From positions 1-42,485 of the forward strand of contig VMEU01000002.1 of assembly GCA_007375675.1 (NCBI GenBank): a stretch of DNA of 42,485 bases. The letters are read 5' to 3'. Shown here one piece after another: positions 1 to 9,175 of this stretch; the stretch's first letter is position 1, and the number at the start of each line of letters is the position of its first letter. The notes under the pieces were generated by a model, which saw only the letters and a list, made by a program, of their open reading frames with translations, was not told where the DNA came from and did not search any database. The translations under genes were made by a program, and so were the position numbers. Source of the DNA: Parcubacteria group bacterium Greene0416_39. Its GTDB lineage: Bacteria; Patescibacteriota; Minisyncoccia; Minisyncoccales; UBA10102.

Positions 1-399
1 CATTGCCGCAAAGCCCACGACGATCTGATTGAGATACTAAATACAAAATACAAAATACAAGATACAAAACTAAAGGGGGTTGTCCACTGCTATACCGGAG
101 ATCTTAGGCAGGCAGAACAGTTTTACAACTTGGGGCTGTACTTTGGATTCAACGGGTTGATCTTTAAAGACGTGCCAGTGCTCCCACGCCCAGAAGAGAT
201 TATCGCATCAATCCCCCTCGATAGAATTGTTCTAGAAACAGATTCCCCTTATCTCGTACCTCCTCAAACTGGGAAAGAGAGAAACGAACCCTTGTTCGTA
301 AAATATGTGGAAGAGGAGATTGCGCGGATTAAAGGGATTTCGTTAGAAGAAGTTACCTCTGTAACCACAAAAAATGCGAGAGAATTATTTCAGCTATAA
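1..399 (+). CDS. tatD: TatD family hydrolase, C-terminal part (5' truncated by window edge)
   Basis: Frame +1 is open from base 1: HCRKAHDD...GVVHCYTGDLRQAEQFYNLGLYFGFNG...IVLETDSPYLVPP, typical TatD metal-dependent DNase motifs. Confidence 0.9.
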   Translation, partial: HCRKAHDDLIEILNTKYKIQDTKLKGVVHCYTGDLRQAEQFYNLGLYFGFNGLIFKDVPVLPRPEEIIASIPLDRIVLETDSPYLVPPQTGKERNEPLFVKYVEEEIARIKGISLEEVTSVTTKNARELFQL

Positions 400-405
400 A
401 AATAA

Positions 406-436
406 AAGTGGGAGAGTGATGTGACTTTCCCACTTG
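406..436. terminator. hairpin between tatD and the convergent 195-aa gene
   Basis: AAGTGGGA...TCCCACTT inverted repeat just after the tatD stop. Confidence 0.5.
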
Positions 437-459
437 GTTGCCCAGGTAGTCCTGAAACA

Positions 460-1026
460 TTACCTCTGCCAGGTTTTAGGGTCAAGAGGATTGAACCCGT
501 TATCTTCTGGAGGAGGCACCTTGCTTTCCTTGTGCTGAACCGCGACTGACCTCTTAAAGAGAGGGTCAATGAACTCTATGGCGTAGTGAAAGTCGCCTGT
601 GAGCCGGATTTTCGCTGTTTCTTGTCTTATGAACGCAGCTAACTCCTTGTTTGCGGGCATAGACAATAGGAGATAGCGCACTAACACCAGACCCTCGGTA
701 GATAATTGCCTGGGTGCGCCGTACTCCCAGAATTGCTGGAGCTTTGAAAGAAAGTATTCGTTCTCCAATCGGAGGCCGAATTTTTCCTTGAGCTTCGCAG
801 CAACCCACAGGCATTCCATTACTCTCGGGAGGTTATCCCGGATATCATCGTGGAGTGGATACATATATTGGTGGAATACTCGTTGGGCCCAATACTTCCG
901 CTCGTTCTTGCCGATTTTTTCTAGATTTGCAAGGATTGTGCGTAGTTCTCGGCCTTCTTCTGGAGCTTCTTCTGGTGGAACAGTCACTCCTAGTACTCTC
1001 AACAACCATAGGACAAACCTTTTCAT
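460..1026 (-). CDS. hypothetical protein; preferred start MKRFVLWLL at 1026 rather than 1047
   Basis: Long ORF; AGGGAGAG Shine-Dalgarno-like sequence immediately before ATG 1026; N-terminal hydrophobic stretch. Confidence 0.65.
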   Translation of the reverse strand: MKRFVLWLLRVLGVTVPPEEAPEEGRELRTILANLEKIGKNERKYWAQRVFHQYMYPLHDDIRDNLPRVMECLWVAAKLKEKFGLRLENEYFLSKLQQFWEYGAPRQLSTEGLVLVRYLLLSMPANKELAAFIRQETAKIRLTGDFHYAIEFIDPLFKRSVAVQHKESKVPPPEDNGFNPLDPKTWQR

Positions 1027-1092
1027 ACTCACTCTCCCTGTTTTCAATTAGGCTGGTTTCTTTCTACCACAAAGGATTCAAAAAGTCCAGTG

Positions 1093-1950
1093 TTATAAGT
1101 GGTACCATTTTTTTGTTTCTTTCAAGAGACGGTCTTTGAGAAGAGAGGCAATGATTTCTTTTGAGGGATAAGAAGAGTTTTTCAGCAAGGCCTCAACCGT
1201 TGCGTGAGGCGCCCTGTTGCCCTTTTGCGTCAAGAGAAACTTCACTAATTTTGTGCGGAACGAACGGAACGAACCCTCGAATGCGCTTTGTTTATTATAG
1301 TGACGGCTCCGCTTGTTTATTTTTTTGTCTTTGAGCACCATTGTCCCATAGTCAAAAAGGGCGTAATGCCATTCTCGAGGCGTTATTCTAGGATGCCTCA
1401 ATTTTATGCCATGGCTTGGAATTGAGGATAGTGCTTTTTGGGCAATTTTTAATATTTCTTTGTCTGAGACATCTTTCTTATTACTGAAGAAAAAGTGCAG
1501 ATATACCCTGCGGATATTTGTATCTAAAAATGTTTCTGTGTTTCCAAACGCAAAACACGCAACTGCTCTGGCAGTGTAGGGGCCAATTCCGGGAAGTTTT
1601 TCTAAGCCCTCCGGCTTCGAAAACAAAACCTTGAAAAGTTTGTTTTCTCCGCCGTTAATTATCTTTGCGATTTCTTTGAGATAGAGCGCTCGCCGCCAGT
1701 ACCCCAGGCCCTGCCATACTTTAAGTACTCGTTTAATTCTCGCACGTGCGAGAATTGAGAGAGTGGGAAATGCTTTTAAGAATTCTTTGTATTTTGGGAG
1801 TACGCGGGAAACCTGCGTCTGCTGGAGCATTACTTCTGAAACCAGAATTTTGTAAGGATCTTTCGTATTTCTCCAGGGGAGGTCTCTTCTATGCGTTTTA
1901 TACCAGGAAAGAATGTGTTTTTGAAACTCAGCAATTTTCATGCTTTTCAT
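1093..1950 (-). CDS. mutY: A/G-specific adenine glycosylase (HhH-GPD), without C-terminal Fe-S cysteines
   Basis: LPWRNTKDPYKILVSEVMLQQTQVSRVLPKY...LPGIGPYTARAV...FLDTNIRRV. Confidence 0.88.
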   Translation of the reverse strand: MKSMKIAEFQKHILSWYKTHRRDLPWRNTKDPYKILVSEVMLQQTQVSRVLPKYKEFLKAFPTLSILARARIKRVLKVWQGLGYWRRALYLKEIAKIINGGENKLFKVLFSKPEGLEKLPGIGPYTARAVACFAFGNTETFLDTNIRRVYLHFFFSNKKDVSDKEILKIAQKALSSIPSHGIKLRHPRITPREWHYALFDYGTMVLKDKKINKRSRHYNKQSAFEGSFRSFRTKLVKFLLTQKGNRAPHATVEALLKNSSYPSKEIIASLLKDRLLKETKKWYHL

Positions 1951-2039
1951 TATACTAGAGTATAGATTTGCAAAACAAGAGAAGTATGCTACTGTAAAAA
2001 CCGGAAAGTACTCTCAAGGAACATTCAGAGGAGGATTTC

Positions 2040-2321
2040 ATGGAGCCTATAACCTTGGTGCCCGGGTTTGTTCTTCGGGATCGACGAAGCGTTACAGTGA
2101 TCGACGAGCATATCTCAATCATGTCTGCTCCTGGGAGGTTTCGCCAGTCGGTTGCTGCCCACGATGGTTGTAACGGTATTGTAGATGTGGTGATCGATGC
2201 CGACGACTACAATGTTCTTCGTTGCCGCAAATGTGGCAAAGACGTTAAGTTGCCCAAGGACATAACCACCTATGTAGAGCTACGAGCGTGGGCCCAGCAG
2301 GCGGCTGGTAGCACTGTATAG
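2040..2321 (+). CDS. hypothetical small protein with CxxC (CRKCGK)
   Basis: ORF preceded by GAGGAGG and followed by an intrinsic terminator. Confidence 0.6.
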   Translation: MEPITLVPGFVLRDRRSVTVIDEHISIMSAPGRFRQSVAAHDGCNGIVDVVIDADDYNVLRCRKCGKDVKLPKDITTYVELRAWAQQAAGSTV

Positions 2322-2345
2322 CAGCAGTGTTCCATTGGGAAGTAC

Positions 2346-2380
2346 TAAGTCCCGAGGATCAGACCAAGGGACTTTTTTAT
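2346..2380 (+). terminator. intrinsic terminator
   Basis: AAGTCCC-gaggatcagacca-AGGGACTT followed by TTTTATT. Confidence 0.75.
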
Positions 2381-2443
2381 TGGAATTGTTCTGCGCTTAG
2401 CAGGTGGACAAAGAGGGTGAGATTGTATACAATCAGATATCGT

Positions 2444-4843
2444 ATGGAGCTATGTAATCCACAGAAAATAGAGCAAAAATGGGCTAAAGTTTGGGAGAGG
2501 AAAGGGGTCTGGAGGGTTGACTTGAAAAAGGCGAAAAAGCCCTACTACAACTTAATGATGTTTCCATATCCTTCTGCTGAAGGATTGCACGTGGGGAATG
2601 TGTATGCGTTCACCGGTTCTGACATTCATGGAAGGTTCCGCAGGATGCAGGGTTTTGACGTGTTCGAGCCCATGGGGTTTGATTCTTTTGGCATTCATTC
2701 TGAAAACTTTGCCATCAAAAAGGGAGTGCATCCAAAAACGCAGACCGCAAAGAATATTAAGAATTTCACAAAGCAGCTTTCTGCGCTCGGCGCGTTGTTC
2801 GATTGGGACAGGGCAGTCACCACGAGCGAAGCAGAGTATTACAAGTGGACGCAATGGCTGTTTCTCCAGCTCTATAAGGCAGGACTGGCCTATAGGGCAA
2901 AGGCAGCGGTTGACTGGTGCCCTTCTTGCAAAACCGTGCTTGCAGATGAGCAGGTCATCAACGGTAAGTGCGAGCGATGCGATAGCGAAGTTATTCAAAA
3001 AGAACTGGAACAGTGGTTTTTCCGTATCACGAAATACGCAGAGCGCCTTTTGAAAAACTTAGAAACCATTGATTGGTCAGAGCGCACCAAGATCGCCCAA
3101 AGAAACTGGATTGGCAAATCCGAGGGTGCGGAGCTTGAATTTCCTATTCCTAGCTCATCATCAAAGATAAAAGTATTTACCACTCGCCCCGACACTCTTT
3201 TTGGAGCTACGTATATGGTGCTTGCTCCGGAGCACGAACTGGTAGAGAAACTGAAGCCGCATATTACGAATTGGAGTGAAGTGCAGAAATATAGAGAAGA
3301 GGCAAAAAGAAAGAGCGAACTTGAGCGCACAGAACTTGCAAAAGAAAAAACAGGAGTGGAGTTGCAGGGTCTAAAAGCAATCAACCCTGCATCAAAAGAA
3401 GAAATCCCCATGTTTATTGCCGATTATGTGCTTGTGAGCTACGGCACAGGAGCAATTATGGCAGTTCCCGCCCACGACACAAGAGACATGGAATTTGCCC
3501 AAAAGTTTAAGCTCAAAGTGAGCAACGCACCGCTCGTATCTTTCGACGAAGGAATTAAAAAAGGCGGAGGCGAGAAAACCACCCACTACCATCTTCGTGA
3601 TTGGTTAATTTCACGCCAGAGATATTGGGGTCCGCCCATTCCCATTATCTATTGTAAGAGTTGTGGCACAGTTCCAGTGCCAGAAAAAGACTTGCCAGTC
3701 TTACTCCCATATGTAAAGGAATTCCGACCCACAGGCACGGGCAAGTCTCCCTTGGCTTCTGTGGCGAGTTTCGTAAAGACAAAATGCCCTCAATGCAAAG
3801 GACCCGCTGAAAGGGAAGCAGACGTTTCAGACACCTTTCTGGATTCGGCATGGTACTACCTCCGCTACCCTAGCGTCGGAATTCAAAATTCAAAAATCAA
3901 AATGCAAAATGACAAATCAAAATCCAAAATTATCGAACTTCCTTGGGACATTAAGGTAACAAAGAAATGGTTACCGGTTGATATGTACATCGGCGGGCAA
4001 GAGCATGCGGTGCTGCATTTGCTGTATACGAGGTTTGTTACCATGGCGTTATATGACCTCGGCCTTGCTAGCTTTGAAGAACCCTTCAAGAAATTCCGCG
4101 CCCACGGCCTTCTCACCAAAGATGGAGCAAAAATGTCAAAATCAAAGGGGAACGTGGTAAATCCTGATGAGTACTTCAAAAAGTACGGGGCAGACACCGT
4201 AAGAATGTATCTTATGTTCCTTGGTCCTTTTTCAGAAGGAGGAGATTGGAGCGATAAGGGCATCGTGGGAATATACCGATTCTTGAACCGGGTTTGGCAA
4301 TTTGTTCAAGAATCTAAAATCCGCCCCGTCATTCGACGGGGCGCCCCATCGGATGATGGGGCGAAATCCGAAACAAATTCAAAATTAGAATCACTAAAGC
4401 ACAAAACAATAAAAAAAGTTACGGAAGATCTTGAAAATCTGCGGTACAATACCGCCATTGCCGCTTTGATGGAATACCTTAATGCAATGTCTAATGACGA
4501 ATTTCTAATTTCTAAAAAATCTATAGAAACGCTTCTTGCGTTGCTCGCGCCGTTTGCTCCGCATATTACAGAGGAACTTTGGCATTCGCTTGGCTATAAA
4601 GACAGCGTACACAACCAGCCGTGGCCCAAGTATGATTCAAAACTTACTCAGGAAGAAAAAATTCGGCTGGTAGTACAGGTGAACGGGAAAGTCCGAGATA
4701 TAGTTGAGGCGTCAAGAGATGTTTCAGAAAAAGAAGCAGAAAAACTTGCGCTCGGGAGCAAAAAAATCCAGAAATGGTTGGAGAACAAAAAACTGAAGCG
4801 AATCATCTTTGTGCCAGGAAGGTTAATTAATATAGTAGTTTAG
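2444..4843 (+). CDS. leuS: leucyl-tRNA synthetase
   Basis: PYPSAEGLHVGNVYAFTGSD, GVELQGLKAINP editing domain, KMSKSKGNVVNPDEY. ATG at 2444 preferred over 2327. Confidence 0.95.
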   Translation: MELCNPQKIEQKWAKVWERKGVWRVDLKKAKKPYYNLMMFPYPSAEGLHVGNVYAFTGSDIHGRFRRMQGFDVFEPMGFDSFGIHSENFAIKKGVHPKTQTAKNIKNFTKQLSALGALFDWDRAVTTSEAEYYKWTQWLFLQLYKAGLAYRAKAAVDWCPSCKTVLADEQVINGKCERCDSEVIQKELEQWFFRITKYAERLLKNLETIDWSERTKIAQRNWIGKSEGAELEFPIPSSSSKIKVFTTRPDTLFGATYMVLAPEHELVEKLKPHITNWSEVQKYREEAKRKSELERTELAKEKTGVELQGLKAINPASKEEIPMFIADYVLVSYGTGAIMAVPAHDTRDMEFAQKFKLKVSNAPLVSFDEGIKKGGGEKTTHYHLRDWLISRQRYWGPPIPIIYCKSCGTVPVPEKDLPVLLPYVKEFRPTGTGKSPLASVASFVKTKCPQCKGPAEREADVSDTFLDSAWYYLRYPSVGIQNSKIKMQNDKSKSKIIELPWDIKVTKKWLPVDMYIGGQEHAVLHLLYTRFVTMALYDLGLASFEEPFKKFRAHGLLTKDGAKMSKSKGNVVNPDEYFKKYGADTVRMYLMFLGPFSEGGDWSDKGIVGIYRFLNRVWQFVQESKIRPVIRRGAPSDDGAKSETNSKLESLKHKTIKKVTEDLENLRYNTAIAALMEYLNAMSNDEFLISKKSIETLLALLAPFAPHITEELWHSLGYKDSVHNQPWPKYDSKLTQEEKIRLVVQVNGKVRDIVEASRDVSEKEAEKLALGSKKIQKWLENKKLKRIIFVPGRLINIVV
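4322..4363. repeat. paired palindromic (BIME-like) element inside leuS
   Basis: CGCCCCGTCattcGACGGGGCG followed by CGCCCCATCggatGATGGGGCG, overlapping by CG; both stems perfect. Confidence 0.85.
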
Positions 4844-4888
4844 GATTTCGAAGTTCTGATTTCGAATTTCTTTTGCAAAGCAAAAGCT

Positions 4889-6712
4889 ATGTGCGGGATT
4901 ATTGGATACATTGGAGAAAAACAGGCAATTCCTCTTTTAGCAGAGGGGTTGAGAAAGCAGTCTTATCGAGGCTATGACTCGAGCGGCATTGTTGTGATTG
5001 GAGAGAGTGTTCAATGCATAAAAGCAGTGGGGAAGTTAGAGAACTTGGAACAAAAAGTTACCGATGTATATCCCAAAGGAACAATAGGTCTTGGCCATAA
5101 CAGATGGGCGACCCACGGAAATGTGACCGAAGAAAACGCGCATCCGCATGGGGACTGCAAAGGGAATATTTTTGTTGTGCATAACGGAATTATTGAAAAT
5201 TATCAAGTTTTGAAAGAAAAATTGGAAGCAAAAGGGCACAAGTTTGTGTCACAGACTGATACGGAAGTTTTGCCCCATCTCATTGAGCATTTCTTTCGAG
5301 GCAGTTTGGAAGATGCTGTTCGCAAAGCTCTCCAGTTGGTGCGCGGAACCTATGGACTTGCAGTCATTGCCAAAGAAGACCCTGGGAAAATCGTTGCCGC
5401 GCGTCTTTCAAGTCCTCTCGTGCTCTCTATAAATAGTTTCGGAGGGTTTGTGGCATCAGACCCAGCTGCTCTTATTTCCCATTCAAACAAGATGGTGTTT
5501 CTGGACGACAGAGAAGTTGCAGTTGTCGCCAAAGACAACTTTTTTGTGACTGATCTTGAAAGCAATCCAAAAGAGAAAGAAGAAACGCTCCTGGAATGGA
5601 CTGTTGAGGAAGCGCAAAAGGGCGGCTACCCTCATTTTATGCTCAAAGAAATCATGGAGCATCCACAGAGTCTGGAAAACACGCTGCGGGGCAGGTTGCT
5701 TCAAGAGGAAGGTTTAGTAAAACTCGGAGGATTAGAAAAATTCAAGGAACAATTGCGCGACATGGAAAAGATTCAGATTCTGGCTTGCGGGTCAGCTTCC
5801 TATGTGGCGCGTGCAGGAGAATATATGCTTGAGGAATACGGCGGTATCCCCACACAGGTTGATATTGCTTCAGAGTTTCGCTATAGAAAGCCGGTTTTCG
5901 ACAAGAAGACTCTTTCCATTTTCGTTTCGCAATCGGGTGAAACCGCCGATACCCTTGCCGCTCTCAAAGAGGTAAAAGAAAAGGGAGGGTTCACCGTAGG
6001 CGTAGTCAACGTGGTGGGTTCCTCGGTTGCAAGAGGAGTGGATGCTGGAGTATATATCCATGCAGGGCCCGAGATAGCCGTTGCTGCAACAAAGTCGGTA
6101 ACGTCCCAGTTAGCAGCAATGGCTTTAATTGCCGTGTTTCTGGGAAGGCAGCGGCAGCTATCTTTAGTGATGGGGCAACGCATTATAAAAGAGTTGGCTC
6201 GAATACCAGAACTTGCTAAAAAAGTTTTAGAGAACACAAGAGATGTTGAAAAAACTGCTGAGAAATATAGTAAGTATTCAAATTTCTTTCTCATTGGCAG
6301 AAAATACAATTTTCCTGCTGTTCTTGAGGGCGCTCTTAAGCTCAAAGAAATCGCCTATGTGCACGCAGAGGCGTTTGGGGGAGGAGAACTAAAGCACGGC
6401 TCACTTGCCTTGATCACTGAAAACTTTCCAACCATTGCCATTTGTCCTTCAGACAGCGTGTATGAAAAAATGGTTTCAAATATCCAAGAGATCAGGGCAA
6501 GAAACGGTCCCGTCATCGCGATTGCAACCGAAGGCAACGAAGACATCAAAAAGATTGCAGACGACGTAATCTACATCCCCAAAACCTTAGAAATGCTCAC
6601 CCCCATACTTTCGGTGATACCCTTGCAGTTGTTTGCCTATTATATGGGCGTGCTGCGTGGGCATGACGTAGATAAACCCCGCAACCTTGCAAAGTCAGTA
6701 ACCGTAGAGTAG
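4889..6712 (+). CDS. glmS: glutamine--fructose-6-phosphate aminotransferase (isomerizing)
   Basis: MCGIIGYIG N-terminus, RGYDSSG, SIS domains, C-terminal DKPRNLAKSVTVE. Confidence 0.97.
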   Translation: MCGIIGYIGEKQAIPLLAEGLRKQSYRGYDSSGIVVIGESVQCIKAVGKLENLEQKVTDVYPKGTIGLGHNRWATHGNVTEENAHPHGDCKGNIFVVHNGIIENYQVLKEKLEAKGHKFVSQTDTEVLPHLIEHFFRGSLEDAVRKALQLVRGTYGLAVIAKEDPGKIVAARLSSPLVLSINSFGGFVASDPAALISHSNKMVFLDDREVAVVAKDNFFVTDLESNPKEKEETLLEWTVEEAQKGGYPHFMLKEIMEHPQSLENTLRGRLLQEEGLVKLGGLEKFKEQLRDMEKIQILACGSASYVARAGEYMLEEYGGIPTQVDIASEFRYRKPVFDKKTLSIFVSQSGETADTLAALKEVKEKGGFTVGVVNVVGSSVARGVDAGVYIHAGPEIAVAATKSVTSQLAAMALIAVFLGRQRQLSLVMGQRIIKELARIPELAKKVLENTRDVEKTAEKYSKYSNFFLIGRKYNFPAVLEGALKLKEIAYVHAEAFGGGELKHGSLALITENFPTIAICPSDSVYEKMVSNIQEIRARNGPVIAIATEGNEDIKKIADDVIYIPKTLEMLTPILSVIPLQLFAYYMGVLRGHDVDKPRNLAKSVTVE

Positions 6713-6722
6713 CGATATAACA

Positions 6723-6744
6723 TTTTCTTGCTATAGCAAGAAAA
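6723..6744. terminator. palindromic terminator-like hairpin after glmS
   Basis: TTTTCTTGCTATAGCAAGAAAA perfect palindrome. Confidence 0.55.
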
Positions 6745-6760
6745 GATTATATTAATCTAT

Positions 6761-7747
6761 ATGAAAAAGAAAAGTAAACAAAAAAATATTGTAGTTATTG
6801 GAGGGGGGACTGGGACATACACGGTGCTGACGGGACTCAAACAGTATCCTGTGAACCTCACCGCCATTGTTTCTATGGCTGACGGCGGTGGTTCCACAAA
6901 GATTCTACGGGAGGAGTTTGGCATTTTGCCTCCTGGTTCTGTACGTCCTGCTTTGATAGCGCTTTCAAATGCTTCTCAAACGTTGGCTGAACTTTTTAAT
7001 TTTAGATTCAACAAAGGAAGTTTTAACGGACACAACTTTGGCAATCTTTTTATCACCGCTTTGACAGAACAATTTGGAAGCTTTGAAAAAGCGCTTGAGG
7101 AAGCAGGAAAGATTCTCCGCATTCAAGGGCAAGTTATCCCTTCAACACTTGAGAATGTCCGTCTTATTGCGGAGCTTGAAAACGGAAAGATTGTACGGGG
7201 AGAAACTAACATTGACGTGCCAAAACACGACGGCAACCTAAGAATTCAAAAAATTTGGTTAGAACCAGAGGCAAAGGGGGGTACAATACTGTACCCCCCA
7301 AAGGCCAATCCTAAAGCAAGTTCTGCAATCAAGGCAGCAGATCTTATTGTTATTGGTCCTGGTGATTTGTTTTCAAGCATTATTCCCAACTTCCTGGCAG
7401 AAGGAATGAGCAAGGCACTTCAACAAGCTCATGGCAAAAAAGCATATGTATGCAACATTATGACGAAATTTGGCGAAACGACAGGATTTTCAGCAAAAGA
7501 TTTTCTTGATACCATAGAAAAGTACCTTGGCGAAAACTCCATTGACTATATTTTGGCCAACAAGACAAAACCTTCAAAAGAAAGGGTTAAAAAATACGAA
7601 AAAGAAAAAGCAGAGTTTGTAGAGGGATCCCTCAAAGAGTTTGCAGGAAGAAAGGTAAAGGTGGTACGAGGAGATTTTCTGCGCAAAAAAGGATTTATTC
7701 GCCACGATGCAAACAAACTGGCAAAGGCCTTGATTTCTTTGGTATAA
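6761..7747 (+). CDS. yvcK: YvcK/CofD-like gluconeogenesis factor family protein
   Basis: VIGGGTGTYTVLTGLKQYPVNLTAIVSMADGGGSTKILREEFGILPPGSVRPALIAL; IVIGPGDLFSSIIPNFL. Confidence 0.93.
   Translation: MKKKSKQKNIVVIGGGTGTYTVLTGLKQYPVNLTAIVSMADGGGSTKILREEFGILPPGSVRPALIALSNASQTLAELFNFRFNKGSFNGHNFGNLFITALTEQFGSFEKALEEAGKILRIQGQVIPSTLENVRLIAELENGKIVRGETNIDVPKHDGNLRIQKIWLEPEAKGGTILYPPKANPKASSAIKAADLIVIGPGDLFSSIIPNFLAEGMSKALQQAHGKKAYVCNIMTKFGETTGFSAKDFLDTIEKYLGENSIDYILANKTKPSKERVKKYEKEKAEFVEGSLKEFAGRKVKVVRGDFLRKKGFIRHDANKLAKALISLV
7276..7299. repeat. in-frame palindrome inside yvcK
   Basis: GGGGGGTACA-atac-TGTACCCCCC, perfect 10-bp stem encoding GGTILYPP. Confidence 0.85.
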
Positions 7748-7759
7748 AAATAAAAGTGG

Positions 7760-8284
7760 TTAGGTCGGCAAAAAAGTAAAACACTCCGTGAGATGGAAGT
7801 CAGGTTCTATGGTTGGAATTGAGCGCCAGGCGAGATACTCATGTCCCTGGTCTGATGTACGAATTTGATAGAAGTTGACGCGGCAACGTGCAACTGGCGT
7901 GCGGAGCCATGCATTGGGCACCTCAAGCTTACCTTGCCAGATAAGATTTTTTACGTGGTACGTATATACGAGTGGCCGCGGATTTTTATCTGCTATCTTG
8001 CGGTATGACGCAAACTCATATACAAGCCAATGTCCACTTGGGCCAATCTCGATTTCAAGATAGGAGCCATCTGGTCTTACGAAAAAGACTTCTAATACGT
8101 CGTACTTCCAAAGACCATGAGTAAATTCTGGCGGTATGTTTGGAGCAGTAAAAACTGGATTAAGCTGCCCCTCAAAAGCGATGCTAAGCGAGTTATGTAA
8201 ACCCTTAACGCTTACTATTGTGTGTTCACTTTTTAAGGCTGGAAGCCCATTCCATTGGTTCTTCAGTTGAATCTGGACAGGCAT
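7760..8284 (-). CDS. DOMON/CBM9-like domain protein
   Basis: LWKYDVLEVFFVRPDGSYLEIEIGPSGHWLVYEFASYR resembles DOMON-like type 9 carbohydrate-binding proteins. Confidence 0.6.
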   Translation of the reverse strand: MPVQIQLKNQWNGLPALKSEHTIVSVKGLHNSLSIAFEGQLNPVFTAPNIPPEFTHGLWKYDVLEVFFVRPDGSYLEIEIGPSGHWLVYEFASYRKIADKNPRPLVYTYHVKNLIWQGKLEVPNAWLRTPVARCRVNFYQIRTSDQGHEYLAWRSIPTIEPDFHLTECFTFLPT

Positions 8285-8319
8285 ATCTTACAATTTTTTG
8301 TGGAGTAATAATATAAAAT

Positions 8320-8355
8320 GAGGGGGATGTCTCTCGCATATAGACATCCCCCTTC
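8320..8355 (-). terminator. intrinsic terminator of the glycosyltransferase gene
   Basis: GGGGGATGTCT...AGACATCCCCC; on the minus strand followed by a T-rich tract. Confidence 0.65.
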
Positions 8356-8363
8356 TGGCGCCG

Positions 8364-9071
8364 TTATTGTCTTCTGACTGCGTCTACAGCTGCCTGACGT
8401 TCAACTACATTGTTTGTCAGGTTCTTTCCGTGGCGATGGTATTGGTAAAGGCAGGAAGGCACACTACATCCTTGGTATCCTTGCTGCTGAAGGCGCCGGA
8501 GAAGATCATAGTCTTCTGCGTTTGGAAGCGTAGGATTATAGCCGCCGATATGCACGACGCTTTTTACCAAGAAGAGAACCCCAGCTCCGTGATCTCGAAT
8601 CGTTTCCTCGTTCCGTAGAAGCATACTTTCTGATCCGTCTACGTCGTTTATCACGATAAGTCCGCCGTAGGCGTATGCGATTTTCTGCAAGGGTTGCATG
8701 AGTCGTGCGGCGCAGAAGGCGTCTGTAAGCACTTCAAGCAAGGTAGGCAGAACCGTATCATCTGCATCCACCCGTGTAAAAAATTCACCGCGAGAGCGCT
8801 CAATCCCGAACTGACTTGCGTAGCCAACGCCCTTGGGCTCTGGATATCCCTCGTAACGGATCTCAACGCCGACAGAGGCATGCCTGGCACTCAATTCTTG
8901 CACAAGCTTTCTGCAGTTTGATCCGTCATCTACCACGAGAATCTCAAACTTCTCGTGTGGATAGGTTTGAGATACGAGGCTTCCAATCGCTCGCCCGAGA
9001 AATCCATCTGTCGCATACAGCTTTCCTACCGTTACAAGAACGGTTATGAAGGGACTGCCGAGAGCTTTCAT
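8364..9071 (-). CDS. family 2 glycosyltransferase
   Basis: ITVLVTVGKLYATDGFLGRAIGSLVSQTYPHEKFEILVVDDGS...TRVDADDTVLP; AGGAG before ATG at 9071. Confidence 0.85.
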   Translation of the reverse strand: MKALGSPFITVLVTVGKLYATDGFLGRAIGSLVSQTYPHEKFEILVVDDGSNCRKLVQELSARHASVGVEIRYEGYPEPKGVGYASQFGIERSRGEFFTRVDADDTVLPTLLEVLTDAFCAARLMQPLQKIAYAYGGLIVINDVDGSESMLLRNEETIRDHGAGVLFLVKSVVHIGGYNPTLPNAEDYDLLRRLQQQGYQGCSVPSCLYQYHRHGKNLTNNVVERQAAVDAVRRQ

Positions 9072-9175
9072 CTTTATTCTCCTATGGCGTGTTCTACAAT
9101 TAGTAAGGAGCAAGCCAACAATGATGTCAATATCCCAAGCGTTGACTGTATCGTTAGTTGGAGATACCCTGGGGT

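Noticed and set aside
1951-1966. Divergent promoter palindrome TATACTAGAGTATA between mutY and the 93-aa gene.
   Set aside because: Plausible shared -10, but no convincing -35 on both sides; too weak to list as a feature.
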